Shown here piece after piece: positions 1 to 5,441 of a stretch of 5,441 bases of DNA. The stretch lies in NCBI GenBank assembly GCA_934630995.1, contig CAKTXU010000153.1, forward strand, positions 1 through 5,441, written 5' to 3'. The position numbers and the translations under genes are program-made. Within the stretch, counting starts at the first letter, position 1; each line of letters opens with the position of its first letter. The notes under the pieces were generated by a model. It did no database searches. It worked only from the letters and a program-made list of their open reading frames with translations, and had not been told where the DNA came from. The DNA comes from an uncultured Eubacteriales bacterium. Lineage in GTDB: Bacteria > Bacillota > Clostridia > Oscillospirales > Acutalibacteraceae.

Positions 1-1007
1 TTGGTGATGTTGATGGTGCTGCGGAAAACATAGGTATCCTCGGCCTTCAGTCCGGTCTTGCTGACGTCGAAATAGCCGGTGGCCTTTTCACCGGAAAGGG
101 CTATCTTCACGGTGTTTTTCGAGCGGAGCAGGATCTCTTTGTTATTGGTGGAGAAGGGGGTGTCCGCCGTGATCAGATTGGCGTTTCCGTCGGGCTTGGC
201 CGGAACCTTGCTCAAATCGCTGGGAGCCGTGGGCTTCGGCGCCTCGGTGGTTGTGGTGGGCGCTTCGGTTTCAGTGGGAGTAGGCTGCGTCTCGGTGGGG
301 GTAGGCTGTGTTTCTCCGGTCGTCACCTTATACCCGTCGAAATCCTTCGCGACAATCTTGGCCCCTGCCTCCATGAACGCGAATTGCGGCTTTGCCGCTG
401 CATAGGCGTCCTTCTTATCCGCCAGGCTCTCGTGTTCCATGTCGATGCCTGTCGCATACTGTCCGTCGATATACAGGCCGGCTTCGGTGGGGGTGACCAC
501 CACGGTCATGACATGCTCCTGCCCGTCCACATAATTGGTGGGCTTATTGCCCATGTTGTCGGCAGTCCCCCAGGTGTCGCCGTTCTTGTATTCCCGCATG
601 GCGTAGACGACATCCTTGTTGAAGGTGAAGCAATAGAAGGGACCGTTGACCGGATCCCCCCGGAAAACCAGCCGCAGGCCGCTCCACTGGTTGCTCGGAT
701 CGGTGATTTTCACTTTTGCCTGCGCCACGTAGCTGTCGGCGGCGGCGACCCCGTCCAGATTAAAGCCGGCATAGCCTCTGCTTGTGGGAATATTGGCGAA
801 GGTAATGGTGCCGTCCCAGCTGACGATATTGTCGGGGTTGCTGTTGGTCACCTTGCTGTAGTCCAGAATTTGAGCGGCGTTTTCGGGCTTTGCCGGGACC
901 GCCGAGGGTGGGGTCGCCGCGCTTGCCGAAAAGGCGGAACCGAGCGTGAGGCTGCCGATGCAGGCGAGTGAACAGAGAACGCCGCCAAATCTTTTGGCCT
1001 TTTTCAT
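1..1007 (-). CDS. Secreted jelly-roll (concanavalin A-like) domain protein with PT-rich linker, 3' end cut by window edge
   Basis: The frame stays open from an ATG at 1007 to the left edge, giving 335 codons with no stop, so the C-terminus is missing. Residues 1-31 form a signal peptide: MKKAKR basic start, hydrophobic core, and an SASAA cleavage area near residue 30. Residues about 45-229 read as a beta-rich jelly roll of the LamG or DUF1080 (3-keto-disaccharide hydrolase) type. Supporting segments are alternating strands such as SGLRLVFRGD (109-118) and the late GLYIDGQYATGID pattern (177-189). I see no recognisable catalytic residues, so it may bind carbohydrate rather than cleave it. Residues 231-264 are a Pro/Thr/Glu linker with two ETQPTPT copies. 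From about 265 a second beta-rich region begins and is truncated. The start is set by an excellent AGGAGG seven bases upstream. It is the last gene of the putative operon visible here, and its product should be exported. The secreted, linker-bearing architecture is well supported; the exact domain family is uncertain. Confidence 0.8.
   Translation of the reverse strand, partial: MKKAKRFGGVLCSLACIGSLTLGSAFSASAATPPSAVPAKPENAAQILDYSKVTNSNPDNIVSWDGTITFANIPTSRGYAGFNLDGVAAADSYVAQAKVKITDPSNQWSGLRLVFRGDPVNGPFYCFTFNKDVVYAMREYKNGDTWGTADNMGNKPTNYVDGQEHVMTVVVTPTEAGLYIDGQYATGIDMEHESLADKKDAYAAAKPQFAFMEAGAKIVAKDFDGYKVTTGETQPTPTETQPTPTETEAPTTTTEAPKPTAPSDLSKVPAKPDGNANLITADTPFSTNNKEILLRSKNTVKIALSGEKATGYFDVSKTGLKAEDTYVFRSTINIT
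216..317 (-). repeat. Pro/Thr/Glu-rich interdomain linker with a 21-bp tandem repeat
   Basis: Codons 231-264 of the secreted protein encode a low-complexity linker of Pro, Thr, Glu and Ala. Within it, 273-293 and 294-314 are two 21-bp units, each encoding ETQPTPT, with four base differences between them (plus-strand sequence AGTGGGAGTAGGCTGCGTCTC in part versus GGTGGGGGTAGG and so on). Such linkers separate domains in secreted polysaccharide-active proteins and are often glycosylated. Here it marks the boundary between the jelly roll and the truncated second domain. Confidence 0.8.
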
Positions 1008-1014
1008 GGTATCT

Positions 1015-1020
1015 CCTCCT
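1015..1020 (-). promoter_or_regulatory. Strong ribosome binding site of the secreted jelly-roll gene
   Basis: The minus strand reads AGGAGGAGATACC before the ATG at 1007, so AGGAGG is followed by seven bases. This is the best match to the anti-Shine-Dalgarno sequence in the window. The other genes have only GAGG or AAGGGGG. It fixes the start codon and suggests that this exported protein is translated more efficiently than the enzymes encoded ahead of it. Confidence 0.85.
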
Positions 1021-1036
1021 AAAAATATAATGGGTG

Positions 1037-1052
1037 ATAACCTTCCGGTTAT
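1037..1052 (-). other. Small intercistronic stem-loop with GGAA tetraloop
   Basis: The 56-base gap between the second hydrolase gene and the secreted-protein gene contains ATAACC-GGAA-GGTTAT, a perfect 6-bp stem closed by C-G around a GNRA-type tetraloop. No U-run follows directly. The nearest T5 is about a dozen bases downstream, just before the ribosome binding site, so it does not look like an intrinsic terminator. It may be an mRNA processing or stabilising element, or it may be fortuitous. Confidence 0.45.
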
Positions 1053-1063
1053 GGGGATACAAA

Positions 1064-2536
1064 TCATTTGACCAGCGTGCGCCGGATGGCCTCCAGATAA
1101 CCGAAGCCGTCCTGGACGTTGGGCTGGAGGCCTGGACCGCCTTCCGCCCATTCGGATATGTTGTAGCAGGTGATGATCCGCTTCATGTCCGGATGGCGGT
1201 CGAGATGCTCCACCGCTTTTCGCAGGAACCGCTCGAACAGCGCTGGGGTGTTGCCGGGGCAGACCCAGCCCGATTCGTGCGGGGTGTGGGTATGCACGGC
1301 GTTTCCCACCGCCAGGACGGTATGGGGATCGTCCGGTGGAGTATAGCTGTCCACCAGGCCCTCGTAGGTGCCGCCTGTGAACTGCTGCGTATCCACATGA
1401 TAGGGTACATAGCTCGAGAGGAAGCGGCGCACACCGTGCTCCTCCAGGAATTTCCGCATGGCCGGCTCGTCGAAGCGGCTGTCCGGAAAAACGCTGAGCA
1501 GGCTGACCCCGTCATAGCCGATGCTCCGGAATTTGTCGGCCAGCTCCACATAGAAAGCCGCGGTTTTGTCAATGCCCTTGCTTTGGTCGAAAACGCTGAG
1601 CAGCGCGTTCTCTCCGAGGAACGACAGGGCCGGATACCGTTTGCCGTTTTCCGTCACGCAATAGCAGTTGTCATAATGAGCATACAGCTCGTCGATGATT
1701 TGGAAATACTGCGATCTGACCTTTGCCGCGATGGAGGGCTTGGCCGGATCCGCCCAGGGGACAGGGCCGGCTATCACGTATTGCAGCTTGCGGAAATTGG
1801 GGGCGTTGTGGAAGAGCTGATACATCCAGTGATTTCCGTTTTCCGGGCTTTCCCAATCCTCCGAGGAGCCCAGCAGGCAGACGGCGTTGACGCCGTGCTC
1901 AAACAGCCAGTAGCTCTGCCAGTCCAACACCACCGGATCATCCCCGTAATAGAAGCCCAGCAGAGGATGGCGGGAGGGATCGTAGGGTTCCGCCGGGCGC
2001 CCCATGTTCTGGAGAAGAGGATTGTTTTCCGCGCCGTGGTGATTCCAGGTCCAGTAATACCAGCCGATCCAGCCGCATTCCAGGGTTTGGGTGCAGGCGC
2101 GGCCGAAGTCGTTGTACCAGTAGGCTATCATGTCGGCCTTGGTTTCTCTCACCGCGGATGAGAGGGGCGGGCGCGCCAGGCTCCCCGCCTTGCGTCCCAG
2201 GGAATGGCTGTTGTATTCCAGATGGTTTTGCATCAGGCCGATCAGATTGCCCTGGTTGTCGAAATTGAGGATAGGGGTGTCGGCAATCCGATTGCGGATA
2301 CGGACGCCCTCCGGAGATTCGAAGCGGACGCCGCCGGACAGCTCCAGGCTGTCCCCGTTGAAGAGATAGACGCCGTTGGGATAGTAGACCCGCAGGCCGG
2401 TGGCGTGAATCGCCTGCAGGAGGGCGGTTTCATCCAGCCTCCCCGTATTGTCCACGCCGTAGTCCAGAACGTTCAGCTCGGATTTATCCCGGACGGACGC
2501 GGGATCGAACTGGCGCCGTGTCGCCGCTGTATTCAT
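1064..2536 (-). CDS. GH99/WbsX-like putative glycoside hydrolase with pectate-lyase-like N-terminal segment, no export signal
   Basis: The product has 490 residues and is a clear paralogue of the upstream 542-residue protein. Residues 20-62 (LNVLDYGVDNTG, then YYPNGVYLFNG) resemble the opening of Pectate_lyase_3 beta-helix proteins, but no beta-helix follows. From about 133 the sequence resembles GH99/WbsX-type barrels: AYWYNDFG (138-145), GWIGWYYWTWNHH (155-167), RHPLLGFYYGDDPVVLDW (189-206) and C-terminal YNISEWAEGG (458-467). E462 and E465 fit the Glu-x-x-Glu pair that is catalytic in GH99 endo-mannosidases. Function and substrate are inferred. Unlike its neighbour it has no signal peptide or membrane segment, so it is predicted cytoplasmic; it has seven cysteines. 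An in-frame GTG at 2542 is possible, but it abuts the GAGG ribosome binding site with no useful spacing, whereas the ATG at 2536 has seven bases. The upstream gene ends only 9 bases earlier, indicating translational coupling. Confidence 0.85.
   Translation of the reverse strand: MNTAATRRQFDPASVRDKSELNVLDYGVDNTGRLDETALLQAIHATGLRVYYPNGVYLFNGDSLELSGGVRFESPEGVRIRNRIADTPILNFDNQGNLIGLMQNHLEYNSHSLGRKAGSLARPPLSSAVRETKADMIAYWYNDFGRACTQTLECGWIGWYYWTWNHHGAENNPLLQNMGRPAEPYDPSRHPLLGFYYGDDPVVLDWQSYWLFEHGVNAVCLLGSSEDWESPENGNHWMYQLFHNAPNFRKLQYVIAGPVPWADPAKPSIAAKVRSQYFQIIDELYAHYDNCYCVTENGKRYPALSFLGENALLSVFDQSKGIDKTAAFYVELADKFRSIGYDGVSLLSVFPDSRFDEPAMRKFLEEHGVRRFLSSYVPYHVDTQQFTGGTYEGLVDSYTPPDDPHTVLAVGNAVHTHTPHESGWVCPGNTPALFERFLRKAVEHLDRHPDMKRIITCYNISEWAEGGPGLQPNVQDGFGYLEAIRRTLVK
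1086..1166. repeat. 3' coding repeat, copy in the cytoplasmic hydrolase gene
   Basis: This 81-base stretch matches 2568-2648 with five mismatches and no gaps, in direct orientation. It encodes the C-terminal block from the YNISEWAEGG motif to YLEAI. All five differences are synonymous (for example TAT/TAC, GGT/GGC, GAA/GAG). It reflects duplication of the hydrolase gene. Confidence 0.9.
1904..1987. repeat. Central coding repeat, copy in the cytoplasmic hydrolase gene
   Basis: This 84-base stretch matches 3392-3475 with five mismatches and no gaps, in direct orientation. It encodes the PYDPSRHPLLGFYYGDD to WQSYWL block. All five differences are synonymous. Confidence 0.9.
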
Positions 2537-2543
2537 AAGCACA

Positions 2544-2547
2544 CCTC
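2544..2547 (-). promoter_or_regulatory. Ribosome binding site of the cytoplasmic hydrolase gene, overlapping the upstream stop codon
   Basis: The minus strand reads AAGTGAGGTGTGCTTATG. GAGG (2547-2544) shares bases with the TGA stop of the preceding hydrolase gene (2548-2546) and stands seven bases from the ATG at 2536. This chooses ATG over the GTG at 2542 and suggests that ribosomes finishing the first hydrolase reinitiate on the second. Confidence 0.75.
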
Positions 2548-4174
2548 ACTTGATAATGGCGTCCCGAATGGCCTCCAGGTAGCCGAAGCCGTCCTGGACG
2601 TTGGGCTGGAGGCCGGGACCTCCCTCCGCCCATTCGGATATGTTGTAGAGCGTGATAATCCGTTTCATGCCGGGATTGGCATCCAGATGATCGAGACATT
2701 TGCCGATCCACCGCTGAAAATCGGCGGGATTGGCCCCCGGGCATTTCCAGTCGGATTGATGAGGCGTCTGGGTGTCGATGGAGTTGGCGATGGACTGGAT
2801 GACGGTCGGATCAGAGGGTGGATTGAAGGAATCCACCACCTGGGGATAGGTCATCGAGCCGGTAACGGAGGCTGAGGACACATAATTGGGGGTATAGGTG
2901 GCGTTGAACCGGAGCATGCCGATGCTCTCAAAGAAGGCTCGCTCCGATGGGGTTTCAAAAGCGTCGATGGGATTGCGGCTGAAGAGGGCGACGCCGTCGA
3001 AACCCTTCTCCTTGAAACGGTTGGTGATGTCGATGAAGAATTGCCGGGTGTTGCTGGTGCCGATATACCTGTCAAACACCCCCACCAGAGCCTTTTCCTC
3101 CAATAAAGACAGCACCGGATAGGTCTTTCCGTCCTTTTCAATGGCGTAATAGTTGTCGTATTTGGCATACGCCAGGTCGATGGTATCCTCCCACTTTTTG
3201 CGCACCTCCTCCGCCGCCTCCGTGTCGGTCTGCTCCACCCAGGGGGTGGGGACCGTAACCGCGTACCGGAGATTTTTGAAATTGGGGGTATTGTTGAACA
3301 GCTGATAGGCCCAGTGGCTGGAGGAGCCGGTCTTTTCCCAGTTGGCGAAATCGTCCGCGAGAATAATCACGTTTTTCACGCCGTATTCGTACAGCCAGTA
3401 GCTCTGCCAATCCAGCACCACGGGATCATCCCCGTAATAGAAGCCCAGCAGGGGATGACGGGAGGGATCGTAGGGATCGGGGGTCTTGTCCGCCGGCAGT
3501 ACGGCCTTGAAGAAGGGATTGGTGGCGCAGTCGTGATGGTTCCAGGTCCAGTAATACCAGCCGATCCATCCGGTTTTGGATTCCCGTATGCTTTCGAGTC
3601 CGAAATCGTTGTACCAGTAGGCCAGCAGATCCGCCTTGGTGTCGTATTGCTTTGTGGAAAGCGGCGGCGATACCAGGGAGCCGCATTTATTCACAATGCT
3701 CCGGTCCGTCAGCTCCAGATGGTTCTGCATCAGGCCGATCAGGTTCCCGAAGTCGTCAAAACGGAGGATATTCATATCCGAGATGTCGTTGCGCACCGTG
3801 ACGCCGTCCATGGATTCGAAGCGGACACCGCCGGCCAGATCCAGCGTCAGACCGTTGAAAAGGTAGGTGCCGTTGGGATAGTAGATGGTTTTGCCGGTCT
3901 TGTGAAGGGCCTGCAGGAGCTTGGTATCGTCGGTGGCTCCGGTGTTGTCCGCGCCGTAATCCAGCACATTCAGCTCCGTCTTGCCGGATATATCGCCGAA
4001 ATCGAAACCGCCCACCGGAGCGGCGCTCACACCGGAGGACGAGGGAGCGGAGGAGCTGGGGGAGGCGGGGCTTCCGCCGAAAATCAGCGCGATTATCAGG
4101 GCTGCCGCGATAAGGATTGCCGTGCCTGCGATAATGCAAACGAGCAGCATGGTGCGTTTTTTCTTGGTCAGCAT
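2546..4174 (-). CDS. Membrane-anchored, outward-facing GH99/WbsX-like putative glycoside hydrolase with pectate-lyase-like N-terminal segment
   Basis: The product has 542 residues. KKKR at 4-7 precedes a hydrophobic helix at about 9-32, then a Ser/Pro/Ala-rich spacer (33-56). By the positive-inside rule this is an uncleaved N-terminal anchor with the enzyme outside. A lipoprotein is unlikely because the only nearby Cys (13) lies inside the helix. Residues 67-108 (LNVLDYGADNTG, YYPNGTYLFNG) resemble the start of Pectate_lyase_3 proteins. The rest resembles GH99/WbsX-type glycoside hydrolase-like barrels: GWIGWYYWTWNHH (202-214), RHPLLGFYYGDDPVVLDW (239-256) and YNISEWAEGGPGLQP (510-524). E514 and E517 match the spacing of the GH99 catalytic glutamates. 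GH99 members are endo-alpha-1,2-mannosidases, while WbsX proteins are annotated loosely in O-antigen clusters, so the substrate here is unknown. The start is supported by AAGGGGG seven bases upstream. It follows the oxidoreductase gene after 36 bases and is itself followed by its paralogue. Confidence 0.87.
   Translation of the reverse strand: MLTKKKRTMLLVCIIAGTAILIAAALIIALIFGGSPASPSSSAPSSSGVSAAPVGGFDFGDISGKTELNVLDYGADNTGATDDTKLLQALHKTGKTIYYPNGTYLFNGLTLDLAGGVRFESMDGVTVRNDISDMNILRFDDFGNLIGLMQNHLELTDRSIVNKCGSLVSPPLSTKQYDTKADLLAYWYNDFGLESIRESKTGWIGWYYWTWNHHDCATNPFFKAVLPADKTPDPYDPSRHPLLGFYYGDDPVVLDWQSYWLYEYGVKNVIILADDFANWEKTGSSSHWAYQLFNNTPNFKNLRYAVTVPTPWVEQTDTEAAEEVRKKWEDTIDLAYAKYDNYYAIEKDGKTYPVLSLLEEKALVGVFDRYIGTSNTRQFFIDITNRFKEKGFDGVALFSRNPIDAFETPSERAFFESIGMLRFNATYTPNYVSSASVTGSMTYPQVVDSFNPPSDPTVIQSIANSIDTQTPHQSDWKCPGANPADFQRWIGKCLDHLDANPGMKRIITLYNISEWAEGGPGLQPNVQDGFGYLEAIRDAIIK
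2568..2648. repeat. 3' coding repeat, copy in the membrane-anchored hydrolase gene
   Basis: This is the partner of 1086-1166, about 94 percent identical over 81 bases and 1482 bases away. It lies at the 3' end of the anchored hydrolase gene, over the E-W-A-E motif and the C-terminus. Confidence 0.9.
3392..3475. repeat. Central coding repeat, copy in the membrane-anchored hydrolase gene
   Basis: This is the partner of 1904-1987, about 94 percent identical over 84 bases and 1488 bases away. Homologous recombination between the paired blocks would fuse the two hydrolase genes in frame and delete about 1.5 kb. Confidence 0.9.
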
Positions 4175-4210
4175 AGGTCGTCCCCCTTCTGATTCACAGG
4201 TTCCCCCGGC

Positions 4211-5275
4211 CTACAGGGCAACTTCTCTGCCCGTCTCGGCGGAACGGTAAATGGCGTCCAGAACCCGCTGGCTTAGCAGCACATTGTCGATGGAAGCCCG
4301 CGTCTTTTCGGGCTTTTCCACACACTGGAGGAAGCTGCGGATTTCCTCCAGAAACATATCCTCAGAGCGATAAGAGGGATTGATGGTCAGCAGGGCGCCG
4401 TCCTTATCCAGCAGCTCAACGAAATCCCCGCCGTACTGCAGCTTGATCCCTCCGCGAGAGCCAAGAAAAGAGATGTACATAGCCTGTTCTTTGATGTTTT
4501 GCGCCCAAGCGCCGTTGAGGGAGATGGTGGGGCCGTCGGTGCGGATGAGGGCCGTGACGTAATCGTCCACGTCATATGTACCGCTGTAATCCGGGGGACC
4601 GGCCCACATACCCAGATAGGTGTAGGCGGGCATGTCCTTGCCCAGCTCACAATAGGTTTTACCGGTGACGGACTGGATCGTTTTGGTATCCAGGCAATAG
4701 AGGATCAAATCGAGAAAATGGACCCCCCAGTCTATCAGGACGCCGCCACCCGACCGGGCCTTGGTGGTGAACCATCCGCCCATACCGGGGATGCAGCGGA
4801 AATCCCGGAAGGAGCAGTCGATGTGATAAATCTCGCCCAGCTCACCGCTTTGCAGGATGGTCCGGATGCGGTTGACGGCGGTGCTGAAGCGATTCACCAC
4901 GCCGATATTCAAAATGCGGTTGTTTCTCTCTGCCGCCGCCTGCATTTCCAATGCCTGCTCGGTGTTGAGGGCGATGGGCTTTTCACACAGGACATGCTTG
5001 CCGTGGTTGAGAAAATCGATGGACACGGGCGCGTGGAGGTCGTTTGGCAGACAGACGGAAACAGCCTCCAGCGTCGGATCGTCCAGGATATCGTGATAAT
5101 CGGTCACGGCTTTTGCTTCGGAAAGCTGAAATTTTTCCCGCAGCGCCTCGGCTTTTTCCGGCTGAAGATCCACCAGATACCGGATATCGGCCAACCCGCT
5201 GCCAATATAAGAGGGGATATGGGAGTTTTTGGCGATATTCCCGCAGCCGATGACGGCCACGACGTGTTTTTTCAT
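4211..5275 (-). CDS. Gfo/Idh/MocA-family NAD(P)-dependent sugar or polyol oxidoreductase
   Basis: The product has 354 residues, the normal length for this family of cytoplasmic dehydrogenases acting on sugars, inositols and glycosides. An N-terminal Rossmann fold is shown by VIGCGNIA (8-15). Asp36 ends the second strand (RYLVD), which usually favours NAD over NADP. CEKPIAL (97-103) is the hallmark EKP motif. The C-terminal substrate domain carries SGGGVLIDWGVHFLD (175-189), where D182 and H186 correspond to the catalytic Asp and His of inositol dehydrogenase-like members. The substrate cannot be told from sequence. The start is the ATG at 5275, with GAGG eight bases upstream and a typical MKKHVVAVIG beginning. 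An in-frame extension upstream to 5410 is unlike protein and was excluded. It is the first gene of the putative operon and lies 36 bases before the anchored hydrolase, suggesting that it oxidises or reduces a sugar released by that system. Confidence 0.92.
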   Translation of the reverse strand: MKKHVVAVIGCGNIAKNSHIPSYIGSGLADIRYLVDLQPEKAEALREKFQLSEAKAVTDYHDILDDPTLEAVSVCLPNDLHAPVSIDFLNHGKHVLCEKPIALNTEQALEMQAAAERNNRILNIGVVNRFSTAVNRIRTILQSGELGEIYHIDCSFRDFRCIPGMGGWFTTKARSGGGVLIDWGVHFLDLILYCLDTKTIQSVTGKTYCELGKDMPAYTYLGMWAGPPDYSGTYDVDDYVTALIRTDGPTISLNGAWAQNIKEQAMYISFLGSRGGIKLQYGGDFVELLDKDGALLTINPSYRSEDMFLEEIRSFLQCVEKPEKTRASIDNVLLSQRVLDAIYRSAETGREVAL

Positions 5276-5283
5276 GATGACTG

Positions 5284-5340
5284 CCTCTTTCTCATTATTC
5301 GCTCGTCTGGTTTGGTGCGTGCGCGGCGGCGGAAAAGAGG
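5284..5340 (-). promoter_or_regulatory. Possible ribosome-binding-site-masking stem of the oxidoreductase gene
   Basis: On the mRNA, CCUCUUUU (5340-5333) can pair with GAAAGAGG (5291-5284). This makes seven Watson-Crick pairs and one G-U pair around a loop of about 41 bases. The downstream arm contains the GAGG Shine-Dalgarno of the gene starting at 5275. Further CCTCC motifs lie just 5' of the upstream arm. It could limit initiation when folded, but the long loop and the short stem make this tentative. Confidence 0.3.
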
Positions 5341-5408
5341 AGGGAGGACATCTGTTTCCCGGTAGATGCCGCAGCAAAAGTGCTGTAGGGGATACTCGCT
5401 GGTTTATC

Positions 5409-5416
5409 AAGCGCTT
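5409..5416. promoter_or_regulatory. Putative LacI-family operator, AAGCGCTT palindrome
   Basis: AAGCGCTT is a perfect 8-bp palindrome with a central CG, the typical core of LacI/GalR-family operators and of catabolite-responsive elements. The flanks do not match the full cre consensus. It lies about 135 bp upstream of the first start codon and next to TTGATA, a possible -35 element. The regulator is not encoded in this window. Confidence 0.45.
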
Positions 5417-5429
5417 AAAAACTGTTACA

Positions 5430-5437
5430 TAAGCGCT
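5430..5437. promoter_or_regulatory. Second putative LacI-family operator, TAAGCGCT
   Basis: TAAGCGCT occurs here on the plus strand and again inverted at 5417-5410 on the minus strand. The AGCGCT centres are 22 bp apart, close to two helical turns, so two repressor dimers could bind on one face of the DNA. It is close to the window edge, so its full extent cannot be judged. Confidence 0.4.
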
Positions 5438-5441
5438 GCTA

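Larger units (their letters stand above)
5276..5441 (-). promoter_or_regulatory. Presumed promoter and 5' leader region of the operon
   Basis: No credible gene occupies this stretch. Promoter matches are weak. One option is TTGATA (5410-5405) with TACAGC (5387-5382) after 17 bases. Another is TTATGT (5433-5428) with GATAAA (5409-5404 region), which would place an operator-like palindrome inside the spacer. Other short inverted repeats are CAGCA/TGCTG (5372-5385) and CATCT/AGATG (5349-5368). I cannot locate the transcription start with confidence. Confidence 0.4.

Noticed and set aside
273..314. Two 21-bp repeats as a CRISPR or regulatory repeat
   Set aside because: They are adjacent without spacers, are in frame, and encode a typical PT-rich linker.
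1021..1063. Separate promoter or intrinsic terminator in the gap before the secreted protein gene
   Set aside because: The TATATT box would start transcripts at the ribosome binding site and lacks a partner at the right distance; the stem-loop is not followed directly by a T-run.
1034..2161. Long plus-strand reading frame of 375 codons opposite the cytoplasmic hydrolase gene
   Set aside because: It is antisense to a gene with clear homology features and codon structure, has no ribosome binding site or recognisable motif, and its openness follows from GC-rich codon positions on the other strand.
2537..2542. GTG at 2542 as start of the cytoplasmic hydrolase
   Set aside because: The Shine-Dalgarno GAGG would be one base away, too close to work; the ATG at 2536 has proper spacing.
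2204..4192. Plus-strand reading frames 2204-2875 and 3314-4192 opposite the hydrolase genes
   Set aside because: They resemble each other and the 1034-2161 frame only because the underlying minus-strand genes are paralogous. No independent coding evidence is seen.
4499..5365. Plus-strand reading frame of 288 codons opposite the oxidoreductase gene
   Set aside because: It is the mirror of a well-supported Gfo/Idh/MocA gene, with no family motif and no convincing ribosome binding site.
5276..5410. In-frame N-terminal extension of the oxidoreductase from an ATG at 5410
   Set aside because: The extra 45 residues are Pro/Arg-rich and unlike the family, whose Rossmann strand begins right after the ATG at 5275, and that ATG has its own Shine-Dalgarno.
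5405..5420. Catabolite-responsive element (cre) for CcpA at the AAGCGCTT palindrome
   Set aside because: Only the core matches; the outer TG and CA of the cre consensus are absent, so a dedicated LacI-type operator is a better, though unproven, reading.

Overview
The window reads as part of a carbohydrate-utilisation locus from a Gram-positive bacterium of the Bacillota, probably a Clostridia-type gut or digester organism. That placement is an inference. It rests on strong AGGAGG-type Shine-Dalgarno sites, a secreted protein with a Pro-Thr-Glu linker of the kind common in clostridial polysaccharide-degrading proteins, a membrane-anchored enzyme without an outer-membrane signal, and moderately high G+C. 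No rRNA, tRNA or housekeeping gene is present to fix the taxonomy.

All four genes lie on the minus strand, so transcription runs from the right edge to the left edge. In order they are: (1) a Gfo/Idh/MocA-family NAD(P)-dependent oxidoreductase, 5275 to 4211; (2) a membrane-anchored, outward-facing GH99/WbsX-like putative glycoside hydrolase, 4174 to 2546; (3) a paralogue of it with no signal peptide or membrane segment, 2536 to 1064; (4) a secreted protein with a jelly-roll (concanavalin A-like) domain, a PT-rich linker and the start of a second domain, beginning at 1007 and cut by the left window edge. Gaps are 35, 9 and 56 bases with no convincing terminator, so this looks like one operon. 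A small stem-loop sits in the 56-base gap.

Upstream of the first gene (5276 to 5441) there is no credible coding sequence. The region carries two AGCGCT-centred palindromes 22 bp apart, resembling LacI-family operators, and a possible stem that could mask the ribosome binding site of the oxidoreductase gene.

The likely division of labour, inferred, is a secreted binding or hydrolytic protein and an anchored hydrolase outside the cell, with a second hydrolase and an oxidoreductase inside. The most unusual element is the two-gene hydrolase family. Each member joins the first part of a pectate-lyase-type (Pectate_lyase_3-like) sequence to a GH99/WbsX-like catalytic region ending in an E-W-A-E motif. 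The two copies differ in predicted location and share DNA blocks whose only differences are synonymous. Their substrate cannot be read from the sequence.
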